A stretch of DNA of 64,000 nucleotides from Echinicola rosea (GCF_005281475.1 NZ_CP040106.1:3748501-3812500); one strand, 5' to 3'. Positions 1 through 9,812 are shown, counted from the stretch's first letter. Notes: generated by a model from the sequence alone, not told the origin. Made by a program: numbers and translations.

Positions 1-176
1 AACATGTTATAGTACTTTAAATTTGGTGATGACCAAGCACCATTCCTATCATTGAAGCATATGTAAGATTTTATGATGGATTTGTCATATTTTGGATCTT
101 TTGAATTCAGTAATATAGCACTAGCATTTCGCTTTACTAAAATGCCAAGAATAACCCATTATAATCTGAACAAAAC

Positions 177-1817
177 ATGAATGCTAAACACCGATTTTTG
201 AGCTTATCAGTAGCCGTTTTGACTCCGGTTTTATCCTTCAGTAGTTGCCAAAAAGCGATCAAAGATGAGCAGGAGGAACCAAAGCGGCCAAATATTATAT
301 TGATCATGTCAGATGACATGGGATATTCAGACTTGGGGTGTTATGGCGGTGAGATCAATACGCCAAACCTCGATAAACTAGCAGCGAACGGGCTCCAATT
401 TACCCAGTTTTATAATACAGCGCGGTGTTGCCCAACACGTGCAAGCCTGATGACGGGGCTTTATCCCCATCAGACAGGGATCGGCCACATGACCAATCCG
501 CCTCAAAGTGATCATCACGACTACGAGCTTCCAGGTTATAGGGGTGCTTTGAGTCAGCATACGATTACCCTTGCGGAGCAATTGAAGGGGGCGGGGTATC
601 AGACCATGATGACAGGCAAGTGGCACTTGGGAATGGAAGAAGAAAGGATGTGGCCGCTGCAGAGAGGCTTTGATAAATTTTATGGTATTTTGGCAGGAGC
701 GGCTAATTTCTATTCGCCGACTTTTCCAAGGGGTATTACCGAGCAAAATGATACCACTGCTATCCATGATCCGGACTACTACACGACAGATGCTTTTACG
801 GATAAGGCTATCGAGTTCATTGACAAGGGCCAACAAAAAGAACCTTTCTTTCTTTACTTGGCGTATAATGCTCCCCATTGGCCTATCCAAGCACCGAAAG
901 AAGATGTGGACAAGTACCGGGAAAGGTATAGGAATGGCTGGGGGCAATTACGGGAGGAACGATATAAGCGCATGAAGAAGATGGGATTGATCCGTGAGGA
1001 TTGGCCGCTATCTCCCCAAGATTCCAATGGCTGGGATTCACTTGATGGTGCAAAGAAAGATGAAATGGCCTTGAGGATGGCCATTTATGCAGCCATGGTG
1101 GACCGGATGGATCAGAATATCGGAAAGCTTATGGACTATCTGGAATCTCGCGGTGAGCTGGACAATACCGTGATCATGTTCATGAATGACAATGGCGCCT
1201 GTGCTGAAGGTGGGCCTTTGGGCGGCGGGCCTGCGGAGCAACTTGAAACGAAGAAAGGGTATTTTCTGACCTATGGCCGATCTTGGGCAAATGCCTCCAA
1301 TACACCCTTCAGGGAATACAAGCATTGGATTCATGAAGGCGGGATCGCCACCCCTTTTATTGTCCATTGGCCGGAGGGGATCAAAGACACCCGGAAGGGC
1401 ACCCGAGTAGATGCTTATGGCCATCTTCCGGATATCATGGCCACCTTTATTGACTTATCGATGTCCGAATACCCCGCTACTAAAAATGGCAAGGCACTTC
1501 CCAAGCTAGAAGGTGAAAGCCTACTGCCTTTGATCGCCGGGAATGGTGAGATGGACAGAGATAAACCGATATTTTGGGAACATGAAGGGAATAAGGGTGT
1601 TCGGGAGGATAATCTCAAACTGGTCATGAAATGGGACAATGAGGCAGAGCAGCATTGGGAGCTCTACGATATGGAAAAGGACAGGACAGAACTTCATGAT
1701 CTGTCTGGAGAAATGCCCGATAAAGTAGAAGAAATGGCTGCGCTTTGGCAAGAATGGGCTGCAGCAAACCAAGTGGAGCCATGGGACAAGATCCAAAAGA
1801 TACTAAGCTCGAAGTAA
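177..1817 (+). CDS. Lipoprotein arylsulfatase (sulfatase family S1)
   Basis: This 546-residue protein hydrolyses a sulfate ester, probably on a polysaccharide or glycoside, at the cell surface or in the periplasm. The N-terminus is a lipoprotein signal ending in the lipobox FSSC (Cys24). The sulfatase fold begins at PNIILIMSDDMGYSDLG (about 38-54), with the metal-binding Asp pair at 46-47. The formylglycine signature C-x-P-T-R lies at 84-88, so Cys84 is the expected catalytic residue, followed by ASLMTG. TGKWHLG, about 150 residues in, is a further family motif. Length is normal for the family. It lies upstream of a sigma/FecR/SusC/SusD block, which fits a glycan-utilisation locus. The substrate cannot be read from the sequence. 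No sulfatase-maturing enzyme is present in the window. Confidence 0.93.
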   Translation: MNAKHRFLSLSVAVLTPVLSFSSCQKAIKDEQEEPKRPNIILIMSDDMGYSDLGCYGGEINTPNLDKLAANGLQFTQFYNTARCCPTRASLMTGLYPHQTGIGHMTNPPQSDHHDYELPGYRGALSQHTITLAEQLKGAGYQTMMTGKWHLGMEEERMWPLQRGFDKFYGILAGAANFYSPTFPRGITEQNDTTAIHDPDYYTTDAFTDKAIEFIDKGQQKEPFFLYLAYNAPHWPIQAPKEDVDKYRERYRNGWGQLREERYKRMKKMGLIREDWPLSPQDSNGWDSLDGAKKDEMALRMAIYAAMVDRMDQNIGKLMDYLESRGELDNTVIMFMNDNGACAEGGPLGGGPAEQLETKKGYFLTYGRSWANASNTPFREYKHWIHEGGIATPFIVHWPEGIKDTRKGTRVDAYGHLPDIMATFIDLSMSEYPATKNGKALPKLEGESLLPLIAGNGEMDRDKPIFWEHEGNKGVREDNLKLVMKWDNEAEQHWELYDMEKDRTELHDLSGEMPDKVEEMAALWQEWAAANQVEPWDKIQKILSSK

Positions 1818-1905
1818 ATGGCCGAAGATGCTGCCCAATATGGAATGAAGTCGATTTGGGTAAATTGGGTCTAAATCATCATGGCAAAAGCCATTACCTA
1901 TTTTC

Positions 1906-2301
1906 TCATTTTCCCAAGATTTCGACCTTTGCCATTTTGGTGAGGGCTACTTTTCCTTTGGTGTCATATTCCAACTCGATATAGTTGATTTTGGCATCTT
2001 TATCAGGTACGGAATAGGGTAATGAAGACATGCCCTTGGTCATTACGCCCGAGGCTTTGGCGTCGTATTCTTTTTTTTCGCCACCTTTCATGACAATGGT
2101 GATTTTTTTAAGCTGTAATGTGCCTTGAATGCATTTGAGCTTGATCTTATCGACGTTTTTCTCTTCGCCAATTAACGTGACTCGGTCTGTTTCATTTTTA
2201 AACGAGACGGTTTTCTCTCCCAATTTGGTCCAGCCTTTTTCTTGACCATGGACATTTAATGCCAAAAGAAACAAAATCGAATAAACTAAAAGATATTTCA
2301 T
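1906..2301 (-). CDS. Small secreted protein, possibly DUF2541-like
   Basis: This is a secreted protein of about 131 residues convergent with the sulfatase. I start it at the ATG giving MKYLLVYSILFLLALNVHGQ, a clear signal peptide; an upstream in-frame ATG would add 12 residues that do not look like a signal. The mature part is short, rich in beta-strand patterns and Lys/Glu, and opens with GWTKLGEKTVSFKNETD. The layout (W..LG start, a polar strand, a closing Y..KGKVALTK strand) recalls the DUF2541 family, but this is only a visual resemblance. It has no recognisable catalytic motif. The function is unknown; it is probably a periplasmic or surface beta-sandwich protein. Confidence 0.7.
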   Translation of the reverse strand: MKYLLVYSILFLLALNVHGQEKGWTKLGEKTVSFKNETDRVTLIGEEKNVDKIKLKCIQGTLQLKKITIVMKGGEKKEYDAKASGVMTKGMSSLPYSVPDKDAKINYIELEYDTKGKVALTKMAKVEILGK

Positions 2302-2430
2302 AGGACAGTAAATTGTTGATTTTATCAGGGAAATCACTTTTAAACTATTAATAACCTGAGCTCGACTTATTTTTAGTATAAAAAGCGTCTTTGCGACCCA
2401 TTTTTAGGTGGATGTGGGTTGGAAAAGGGT

Positions 2431-2458
2431 GTGGCAACTCGCCGCGGCGAGCTGCCAC
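2431..2458. repeat. Near-perfect palindrome, GC-rich
   Basis: Two 14-base arms starting GTGGCA and meeting at GCCGCGGC form a palindrome with a single mismatch. The core GGCGAGCTGCCA recurs as GGCGAGCTGCC (minus strand near 11,215-11,225), GGGAGCCGCC (near 17,711) and GGCGAGTTGCC (near 59,411), so it looks like part of a dispersed intergenic repeat family. No gene lies between 2,302 and 3,067. Confidence 0.6.
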
Positions 2459-2534
2459 TGCCTCCACCCGCTCAGGCCTACCTCTAAGCCTCGCAGTGAC
2501 GGTTTTATAATCGAACTGAGGTTAATAGAGAGAT

Positions 2535-2591
2535 GTCAGCCTGGGCGGAGTCGAAGGCTAGACGTTGGACCTCGACTCCGCTCGGACTGAC
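2535..2591. repeat. Inverted repeat, 24-bp arms
   Basis: The arms at 2535-2558 and 2568-2591 are imperfect reverse complements around GCGGAGTCGA, with a 9-base loop. A degraded relative (CCTTCGACTCC) appears near 9,965. Such palindromic intergenic elements are common in Bacteroidota genomes. A role as transcription terminator is unlikely because no T-run follows. Confidence 0.6.
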
Positions 2592-3067
2592 GCTTTTTAC
2601 CTGAATTAAATAACTTCATAAGATAAAAAGCGATTTTCCTAGTTTATTTTATAACAATTTACCAAAATTAAGTGAATTATCTAAATGTATTTTAGTCTAA
2701 AAAAATTGTTTTCTTTACTGAAGTTTATTGGTAAACATTGATAAAGTAAGGCTGTAATTTATGATTTGACGGATGATTATGGGAAAAGGTGCAGGGGTTT
2801 TCCGTATCCATAATTGTAAGATGGATGAAGCGCAATCCCTATATGACATAGGATAAAAAATGTAGTTGTGGAGATTTATGAGGGGGGCTTGGCACGCATA
2901 AACTCCTTTTGGGGCAAAGCTTAACAATAACTTCTTTTACTATTGATGGAATTTGAGGCTTGCTTATATAATTTCGTGGTTTTGAAATTGGGTAGAAGAA
3001 GATTAGCCATTACAGCTGATCGGATTATCCTGGGCAGTTGGATGCTAAAAGTGAAACTAAATAAAAA

Positions 3068-3646
3068 ATGGACAGCTGTCAGCACACAGATATTGAATTA
3101 CTAAAAGGCTTAAAGCAGGGATCATGGGAGGCTTTTGAAGGATTGTATCAAAAGTACTGGCAAAAAATCTATGCTGTCAGTAGGTCCGTTACCAGGGATG
3201 AGGAATTAAGTAAAGATTTCGTCCAGGAGATCTTTTTGGACCTTTGGAAAAGGAGAAGCCAGCTGGAGATAAAAAACGTGTATGCCTACCTTTACCAAGC
3301 CTCAAAATATAGATTGATTGCCCATATTCGCCGACTAGAGCAAGAGGAAATTTTTTTAGATGAATTTAACCAAATGCTTGCTCATAGCCCCATTGAGGAC
3401 TATTTGCATTACAAAGAACTGGATGAGCATATCAAGGATTGCCTTGAAGTACTGTCCCCAAAGTGCAAGATGATTTTTTACCTCAGCCGATACGATCAGC
3501 TATCCAATCAGGAGATAGCCCAGCAGTTGAAAATATCAAAAAGTACCGTAGAAAACCATATCAACAAAGCACTGAACCATCTCAGAAACTCCCCTGAAGT
3601 GAAAATGGCCTTTATCATTGCAGCATCATTGTCTGTAGCGGTATAG
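3068..3646 (+). CDS. ECF RNA polymerase sigma factor
   Basis: This 192-residue sigma-70-family factor of the extracytoplasmic-function type would direct RNA polymerase to the glycan locus once released by FecR. Region 2 spans about 18-85 (EAFEGLYQKYWQKIY, then the DFVQEIFLDLWKRR helix). Region 4 spans about 118-170, with the helix-turn-helix LSNQEIAQQLKISKSTVENH. It matches the Bacteroidota FecI-like class that pairs with FecR anti-sigma factors, and the next gene on the same strand is a FecR. The stop codon TAG is the first three bases of a 14-bp inverted repeat (3644-3657), so a small element appears to have inserted at the extreme 3' end. The last residues (AASLSVAV) may not be the ancestral end. 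Confidence 0.95.
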   Translation: MDSCQHTDIELLKGLKQGSWEAFEGLYQKYWQKIYAVSRSVTRDEELSKDFVQEIFLDLWKRRSQLEIKNVYAYLYQASKYRLIAHIRRLEQEEIFLDEFNQMLAHSPIEDYLHYKELDEHIKDCLEVLSPKCKMIFYLSRYDQLSNQEIAQQLKISKSTVENHINKALNHLRNSPEVKMAFIIAASLSVAV

Positions 3647-3811
3647 TGTCAAGTCAAACCTAAACCTACGTGTAATCCAGTGCGTCTATTGGCCGATATC
3701 TGTGTTATAAAAATACTTGCTTGGCTACGGTTAAGGAAGTCATTTTGTGCCATGATCTTGTCCAAAACCCACCACCGCCTTCCCCATCATTTAAGTGTTG
3801 ACTTGACACTA
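3644..3811. mobile_element. MITE-like element with 14-bp terminal inverted repeats
   Basis: The sequence TAGTGTCAAGTCAA at 3644-3657 is repeated as its exact reverse complement at 3798-3811. Weaker complementarity continues a few bases inward. If the outer TA on each side is the duplicated target, the element is 164 bp (3646-3809), as expected of IS630/Tc1-mariner-type insertions. It has no ORF, so it would be a non-autonomous element. The family assignment is inference. Confidence 0.55.
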
Positions 3812-3923
3812 GTGTTAACCTATTTTTACCATTGTTATTTAATCGTTAAATCCGTCTAAATGACCATTTTTTTATAGGTGCAGTCCTCATTAAACACCAC
3901 TATCAGGTCAAAGGACAACATGA

Positions 3924-4886
3924 ATGGTGGATAAAAAACAACTCAATGAATTATTGACACGCTACCTGAGCGGTAAGACCAGTGATGAAGAAAACATGCT
4001 GGTGGACCGGTGGTTTGAAAAGACCTTTTCAGAGGAGGCCACGGAATCTGATCAGGACCTTTTGATCATTAAAGAGGAGATATTGGACCGAATCAAAGCG
4101 AATAAGGATAAGGTGAGCACTGGAAAGCAGTTTTACATAAACCAACTTTCTCTATGGTGGAAGGCTACTGCAGCCATTCTTGTTATGCTCGCTGGCGGAT
4201 ACTGGATTTATACGGTCCATTCACCCAACGAAAAATGGCTCACCCAATCGACAGGAAATGGTGAACAAACTAGCATCACCCTTCCTGACGGTTCCCATGT
4301 CATGATCAATGTGGCTTCAAGTATCCGCTATCCTGAGGAATTTGGAGATAGCAGCAGGGAAATAGTGCTGTCCGGAGAAGCTTTTTTTGATGTCGTCTCA
4401 GATCCAGATAGACCTTTTAGGGTGGTGACTGAAAAGGTCTCTACAGAAGTGTTGGGTACACAGTTTAATATCAATGCCTATCCTTCTGGGACATCTCAGG
4501 TCAGTGTGTTTGAAGGAAGTGTAAAAGTTCATGCTGCCAATGATCGGGATCAGTCAGAACTCCTAAGGGTAAACCAGGCGGTATCCATTGGCAATAATGG
4601 GGAGCTCTTAAAGCATCCCGTAAACCTGAAAATGGTCGGTGCTTGGAGAAAGCAGATAAGCTATCTTGATGGCACATCACTTAATGAACTGGCTACGCTC
4701 ATCGATAGGTGGTATGGTTACAAGGTTCATTTTGTGCCAAAGGCTCTGGGAGACTGTGCATTTTCAGGCAAACTAAAAATGGGAGAGCTCGAAGTTTTGC
4801 TCAATCAAATCAAGTTTATAAAGGAAATAGATTGGCAAATAACAGCAGAGAACAAAATAGTATTTAACGGAAACCCCTGTAACTAA
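3924..4886 (+). CDS. FecR-family anti-sigma factor
   Basis: This 320-residue inner-membrane anti-sigma factor would hold the upstream ECF sigma factor and receive a signal from the SusC receptor across the periplasm. The N-terminal cytoplasmic part (1-70) begins MVDKKQLNELLTRYLSGKTSDEE, with the usual sigma-binding helix pattern. One membrane segment follows at about 75-96 (KATAAILVMLAGGYWIY). The FecR domain is at about 108-205 (TLPDGSHVMINVASSIRYP, then GEAFFDV and EVLGTQFNINAY). The C-terminal DUF4974/STN-like domain is at about 245-320. It lies between sigma and susC. The 277-bp gap from the sigma gene includes the MITE-like insertion, so co-transcription may be altered. Confidence 0.95.
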   Translation: MVDKKQLNELLTRYLSGKTSDEENMLVDRWFEKTFSEEATESDQDLLIIKEEILDRIKANKDKVSTGKQFYINQLSLWWKATAAILVMLAGGYWIYTVHSPNEKWLTQSTGNGEQTSITLPDGSHVMINVASSIRYPEEFGDSSREIVLSGEAFFDVVSDPDRPFRVVTEKVSTEVLGTQFNINAYPSGTSQVSVFEGSVKVHAANDRDQSELLRVNQAVSIGNNGELLKHPVNLKMVGAWRKQISYLDGTSLNELATLIDRWYGYKVHFVPKALGDCAFSGKLKMGELEVLLNQIKFIKEIDWQITAENKIVFNGNPCN

Positions 4887-4927
4887 CATGCCTATGTAAC
4901 ACGTTGTCTAACCTCACATCCAAAAAA

Positions 4928-4956
4928 GCCCATACCTGATTGCAGCAGGTACGGGC
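4928..4956. terminator. Stem-loop between fecR and susC
   Basis: GCCCATACCTG and CAGGTACGGGC form an 11-bp stem with one mismatch and a 7-base loop. Read on the minus strand it is followed by a T-run, so it has terminator form in that direction. On the plus strand it may attenuate or process the message before susC. Confidence 0.4.
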
Positions 4957-4996
4957 CAGATCGATTTCATTAACATCAGTTAACAATTACAAATTT

Positions 4997-7900
4997 ATGT
5001 ATTCCATTATCTTAAAACAATCGATTTTGATATCGAAACGACTATTTTATGCCTTTATGGTTCAGTTATTTGTGATGCAGGTGCTTGTGGCCAGTTCATC
5101 CAATGGCCAGGAGCCGGAGCAAATCACCTTTTCCCTATATGCCAATGAGGCGGCATTTACGGATGTATTTCATCAGGTAGAGCTCAAAACAGACTTGGTT
5201 TTTCTCTACGATAAACAAATTGCCGAGAGCGATGACCGGTTTAGCCTTCACCGTGACCATATTAGCCTGGCAGAACTGCTGGGGATGCTGGAGCGTAGAG
5301 GCCTTGAATTTAGGAAGGACGGTGATAATATTTCCGTAAAATCGATGGCCGACAGGTATGCCAAAAAGGAAATTACGGGCAGGGTGACCAACGAAAACGG
5401 AGAGCCTCTCCCTGGAGCGACCATTCTTATTAAAGGTTCCAATGTAGGAACCGTTACGGATATAGATGGTTACTACCGTATCCAAGCCGAGGAAGCGGGG
5501 GTGTTGATATTCAATATGCTCGGATATAAAAATCTCGAAGTGACCATTGATGGGCGAAGTGAAGTCAATGCGGTCCTTCGGGAAGAAAGTACCGACTTGG
5601 ACGAGGTGGTGGTCATGGGCTACAATACCATCGAGAAGCAGCATGTGGCTTCGTCCATAGCCGAAATGGACATGAAGAGGGCTAAAATGCGTCCTATTTT
5701 TAAGTTGCAGGAAGCTTTTAGCGGTACGCTACCCGGCGTGACGATGCTCCAAGGAAGCAATCTTCCAGGAAGTGTACCCGGGACGATAAACATCCGTGGG
5801 ATCAGTACCCTCCAAAATGCCGATCCATTGGTAATCGTGGATGGTATGGAGCAGTCCCTTACGGACATAGACCCCAATGAAATCAAGAGCATCAGTGTGC
5901 TTAAAGATGCTGCTTCTGCTTCGATGTATGGATCCAGAGGGGCGAATGGGGTCATCATCATTACTACCAACAGGGGCACGACCGGGCAGTTTAAGGTGGA
6001 CTTGCATTCTTGGGCTGCCGTAAATGATCCCATTGATTTGCCAACTTTCGTAAATTCTGCTGATTATATGCGCCTGAATAACGAAGCACGAGGATATCAA
6101 GGGCAGACACCGCAGTTTACTGAGGAGGATATTGCCAATGCGGTCAATGGGAATTCTACGAACACCGACTGGCTCGATGAGGTAATGGAAAGAAGGGCGC
6201 ATTCCTATAACATGTCCGCCAATATCTCCGGTGGTGGTGGAGTAGGTACCTTTAACCTGATGCTGGGGTACTTGAAAGAAAACGGTCTCAATACATATGA
6301 AGGATCTGAAAGGTTCAGTGCACGGTTCAATACTGATATCCACATTGATTATAAATTTGTACTTCTTGCGGATTTTTATGCGCGGAGATTACAGGTAAAT
6401 AGGCTGCATGCCAATTCCGATGGGCACGGACTTTATAAAATCGCCTGGAGGATGAACCCCACCCAGCCTGTGTTTTATGATTCTGATCTTCCCGACCATT
6501 ATATTCTCCACAATGAGATGAACCCTGTGGCATCCATTAACCACGGCGGTGAGCGAAACAATCTATACGATAGAAGTACCATCAACTTACGGCCACGCTA
6601 CCATATTAACGATAACCTGCACATCAATGGCAACATTTCCTATATGATCAATAAATCCGCCAACAAGTATAAGCGGGAGACTTTCAAATTTTTTGATGGA
6701 GACGGTATCCCCGTGACCACTTGGGCGAATGATGTGGATTCGGATCAGGGCGTGAGTGTCAGCCAACTCACCGCAAGGGCCAATATCAATTATGAGCGGG
6801 ACCTGAGAAAGGAGCAGGATAAGCTCTATCTCGTAGCCGGTACAGAAATCATGAACTATAACTATACCGATTACAGGGAAATTGCAAAAGCTTCCTTCTA
6901 TTCAAAACTCAATTATTCCTTTGATGACCGTTACCTTTTGGAAGTAACTGCCCGGGGTGATGGTAGCAGTAAGTTTGCTCCAGACCATCGCTGGGGATTT
7001 TTTCCATCAGGGGCTTTGGCATGGAATGCCCACAACGAAAGGTTTCTGTCCGGGGTCACTCAGAATGGGCTGATCAGTAACCTGAAAATCCGGCTTTCCT
7101 ATGGGCTAATCGGAAATGAAAATGTGGATCCATACCTGTGGCAGGAGGTAGTCAATAACTGGGGATGGACGATGAGGGTACCCAATCCGAGCTTTAGCTG
7201 GGAAAAGCAACGTCAGGGCAACATCGGAGTGGATTTGGCGATGTTTGATAACCGTTTCCGCTTTACTGCAGAAGTATATCAGAAGCATTCCTTTGACCTG
7301 ATCTATTCTGAGTTTCCTGTACCACCTTTGACGGGATCACATAGTTTGGAATCAGCCGTCAATGTTGGAGAGGTAGAGAACAAAGGCTGGGAACTATCGG
7401 GATCTTGGAGTGATAATATCGGTGAACTGTCCTATACCGTGGGCGGGATGCTGTTTGAAAACAACAATAAAGTGCTCAAGGCAGGGTACAATGAATCGGA
7501 TACCTTGATCTTTAAGGACAATAACGAAAAAATCTGGTATCGCGGAATTGCCTTGGACAATTACTATGGCTTCGAAAGCGATGGGTATTTCCAAAACGAG
7601 CAAGAGGTGGAAGAAACTTCTGCTAAGCTTCCTAACACCCGCCCAGGCGATATCCGTTACGTGGATCAAAATGGCGATGGTGTCATTAATGATAAGGACC
7701 GTGTAAACCTCGGTGATCCCTTTCCCCATATGAACTATTCGATCACCCTGGATCTGCGGTACAAGCGCTGGGATTTTAGCTTCCTCGGCCATGGTGTAGG
7801 GAGAAGGACCGGTAGGCTTGGAGGACAAGAAGGATTTCCAATCTTTATGGATGGAGAAAACAATGACCTTGGTGCTCCCCGCCAATACTATATGGACAAT

Positions 7901-8203
7901 AGATGGACGCCGGACAATCCCAACAGCCGTTTTCCACGGGTGTGGACCGGAACCACTCCTAATTCCGAACTCAGCGATGTCTGGCTTGGTGATGCTTCCT
8001 TTTTCAGGATCAAGACCTTGCAGCTAGGATATACCTTCCCTCGGATCACTAAGGGAGTCAAGAACATGCGAGTGTATATCAATGCCCAAGATGCCTTCAC
8101 CTTTACCAACTGGGAAGGACTGGAGCCAGAAAGAAACGGAGGCACTGGCAATTACCCAAGAATGGCCAGTTACAGTTTGGGCGTAAAATTCACAATTCTC
8201 TAA
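4997..8203 (+). CDS. SusC/RagA-type TonB-dependent receptor with STN domain
   Basis: This 1,068-residue outer-membrane transporter should import oligosaccharides in partnership with the SusD lipoprotein downstream. I use the ATG giving MYSIILKQSILISKRL; an earlier TTG in frame adds 19 unlikely residues. After a signal segment come an STN domain (about 48-115, ITFSLYANEAAFTDVFHQV) and a carboxypeptidase-like domain (about 124-210, ITGRVTNENGEPLPGATIL). The TonB plug follows (INIRGISTLQNADPLVIVDG, then SVLKDAASASMYGSRGANGV) and then the beta-barrel, ending GVKFTIL. The STN domain fits signalling to the adjacent FecR/sigma pair, so the receptor probably induces its own operon. Length and domain order are normal. 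Confidence 0.96.
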   Translation: MYSIILKQSILISKRLFYAFMVQLFVMQVLVASSSNGQEPEQITFSLYANEAAFTDVFHQVELKTDLVFLYDKQIAESDDRFSLHRDHISLAELLGMLERRGLEFRKDGDNISVKSMADRYAKKEITGRVTNENGEPLPGATILIKGSNVGTVTDIDGYYRIQAEEAGVLIFNMLGYKNLEVTIDGRSEVNAVLREESTDLDEVVVMGYNTIEKQHVASSIAEMDMKRAKMRPIFKLQEAFSGTLPGVTMLQGSNLPGSVPGTINIRGISTLQNADPLVIVDGMEQSLTDIDPNEIKSISVLKDAASASMYGSRGANGVIIITTNRGTTGQFKVDLHSWAAVNDPIDLPTFVNSADYMRLNNEARGYQGQTPQFTEEDIANAVNGNSTNTDWLDEVMERRAHSYNMSANISGGGGVGTFNLMLGYLKENGLNTYEGSERFSARFNTDIHIDYKFVLLADFYARRLQVNRLHANSDGHGLYKIAWRMNPTQPVFYDSDLPDHYILHNEMNPVASINHGGERNNLYDRSTINLRPRYHINDNLHINGNISYMINKSANKYKRETFKFFDGDGIPVTTWANDVDSDQGVSVSQLTARANINYERDLRKEQDKLYLVAGTEIMNYNYTDYREIAKASFYSKLNYSFDDRYLLEVTARGDGSSKFAPDHRWGFFPSGALAWNAHNERFLSGVTQNGLISNLKIRLSYGLIGNENVDPYLWQEVVNNWGWTMRVPNPSFSWEKQRQGNIGVDLAMFDNRFRFTAEVYQKHSFDLIYSEFPVPPLTGSHSLESAVNVGEVENKGWELSGSWSDNIGELSYTVGGMLFENNNKVLKAGYNESDTLIFKDNNEKIWYRGIALDNYYGFESDGYFQNEQEVEETSAKLPNTRPGDIRYVDQNGDGVINDKDRVNLGDPFPHMNYSITLDLRYKRWDFSFLGHGVGRRTGRLGGQEGFPIFMDGENNDLGAPRQYYMDNRWTPDNPNSRFPRVWTGTTPNSELSDVWLGDASFFRIKTLQLGYTFPRITKGVKNMRVYINAQDAFTFTNWEGLEPERNGGTGNYPRMASYSLGVKFTIL

Positions 8204-8216
8204 TCAAGAAAAGACT

Positions 8217-9812
8217 ATGAAAAAAGTAATTTATATCATCGTTTCCGTTTTCATTCTATCAGGGTGTGAAACCTTTCTGGACAAGACCGATCCAACGGCT
8301 ACCTCTTTTACGGAATTCTTCAATGATGAAGACGACCTAAGAAGGGTTACCTATAGTAGTTTTTATGACGTCTTTACCCATCACAGCAATAGAAGGAGCT
8401 TACTGTATATGCTGGATGGCCGATCTGACAATGCATACGCCAGGGATTTTAGCGACCACCACCAGGCCATCGCCAATGGAACCCTGAATGCCAGTAACGT
8501 TGGGATGGAGTATTATTATGCGACCTATATGAAGCATGTGGGCCGGCTCAATACTTATATCGATAATATCAGCGAACCCTATGTAGAAGATGAAAGCATC
8601 AGGACCCGATATGAAAATATCCTGAAAGGTCTGAGGATGTGGCATTACTTTAGGCTCACGTTCTATTGGGGAGATGTTCCCTTTACGCTGGAGCCGGCTG
8701 ACCTTGATGAGGCCAGGCAGCCTGCGATGCCCAAGGAGGAGATTTTGGAAACCATCTTTCCAATGGCAGAGGAAATAGCCAATCAGCTTCCCATGGATGA
8801 ATACACCTCCAACAAATACATGTTTAACCAATTGTCCCTGAAAGCAGTGATCATGCGTTACGCCCTTTACCATGGTCGGTACGAGTTGGCTGCGAGACTG
8901 GCCAAAGAAATTATGGACAGCGGAAACTATAGCTTGCACCCAAATTACGGGGATCTTTTCCAGTATGAAGCAGCCTCCAACAACAATGAATTTATCGTGC
9001 ACTTGGATGAGGAAAGCCACAGCGGTAGCACTTCTTATTCCTTTAGGGATTTGGGACCGCACTTCCGTACAGGTAATGGCCAGTCCTATTGCGTGCCGTT
9101 AAAATCCTTAGTGGACAGCTACTGGACCAAGCAGGGCCGACCTATCGAAAACTGCCCTCTTCATACCAAGGAAGAATATGAGCTGGATCCTAACCTGAAC
9201 AGGGATCCCCGGTATCAAGCCTCTATCATGGGACATGGGGATGAATTCTACGGGGAAACCATCGATATCTACAATTCCAATAATCCGATGTTTTATGAAA
9301 ACCAAAGAGCAAGTAAATCCGGTTATTGGTTTAAGAAATTTGTGTCAGAAAATGATGCTTTCCGAAATGGTAACATGGAATACGGTTTATTGCGGTATGC
9401 GGAAGTCCTGTTGACTTATGCAGAAGCCAAGATCATGTTGGGTGAGGTGGATGCATTGACCAAAGAATGCATCAATCAGGTCAGGGAGCGAGCTGGACTG
9501 GATATGAGTGTGGCCGATGTGACCCTTCCTACGTTCAGTAGCTTTGGCCAAGAGGAATGGATAGACTTGGTACGGAATGAAAGAAGGATTGAGTTTGCAG
9601 GAGAAGGCTTGCGCTACGCAGACATCCTCCGGTGGAGAATAGCCGAAGAGGTGCTGAACCAGTCGGCTTTAGGTCATACCCGGATAGAAAATGGACAAGT
9701 GACCAGTCTCAAAATAGAGGACAGGACCTTTTCTAACCATCAATACCAATGGCCATTTCCTGAGAGTAGTCTAAAAGTAAACCCAGGATTGCGTCAGAAC
9801 CCTGGATATTGA
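8217..9812 (+). CDS. SusD/RagB-type glycan-binding lipoprotein
   Basis: This 531-residue surface lipoprotein forms the lid over the SusC channel and binds the glycan ligand. The signal ends in lipobox LSGC (Cys17), followed by ETFLDKTDPTATSFTEFF, a typical SusD mature start. The middle has the helical TPR-like scaffold (YNILKGLRMWHYFRLTFYWG-like pattern near 135-155; LTYAEAKIMLG near 400). The C-terminal half has the conserved INQVRERAGL and RNERRIEFAGEGLRYADILRW segments, and the end QNPGY is typical. It starts 13 bp after susC, so the two are one operon, followed by a terminator at 10,036-10,078. The binding specificity cannot be told from the sequence. Confidence 0.96.
   Translation: MKKVIYIIVSVFILSGCETFLDKTDPTATSFTEFFNDEDDLRRVTYSSFYDVFTHHSNRRSLLYMLDGRSDNAYARDFSDHHQAIANGTLNASNVGMEYYYATYMKHVGRLNTYIDNISEPYVEDESIRTRYENILKGLRMWHYFRLTFYWGDVPFTLEPADLDEARQPAMPKEEILETIFPMAEEIANQLPMDEYTSNKYMFNQLSLKAVIMRYALYHGRYELAARLAKEIMDSGNYSLHPNYGDLFQYEAASNNNEFIVHLDEESHSGSTSYSFRDLGPHFRTGNGQSYCVPLKSLVDSYWTKQGRPIENCPLHTKEEYELDPNLNRDPRYQASIMGHGDEFYGETIDIYNSNNPMFYENQRASKSGYWFKKFVSENDAFRNGNMEYGLLRYAEVLLTYAEAKIMLGEVDALTKECINQVRERAGLDMSVADVTLPTFSSFGQEEWIDLVRNERRIEFAGEGLRYADILRWRIAEEVLNQSALGHTRIENGQVTSLKIEDRTFSNHQYQWPFPESSLKVNPGLRQNPGY

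Noticed and set aside
378..947. Minus-strand 189-codon frame inside the sulfatase gene
   Set aside because: It is antisense to a well-supported gene and has no protein-like features.
2715..2927. Minus-strand 70-codon frame before the ECF sigma gene
   Set aside because: No protein-like features, and it lies in an AT-rich intergenic stretch.
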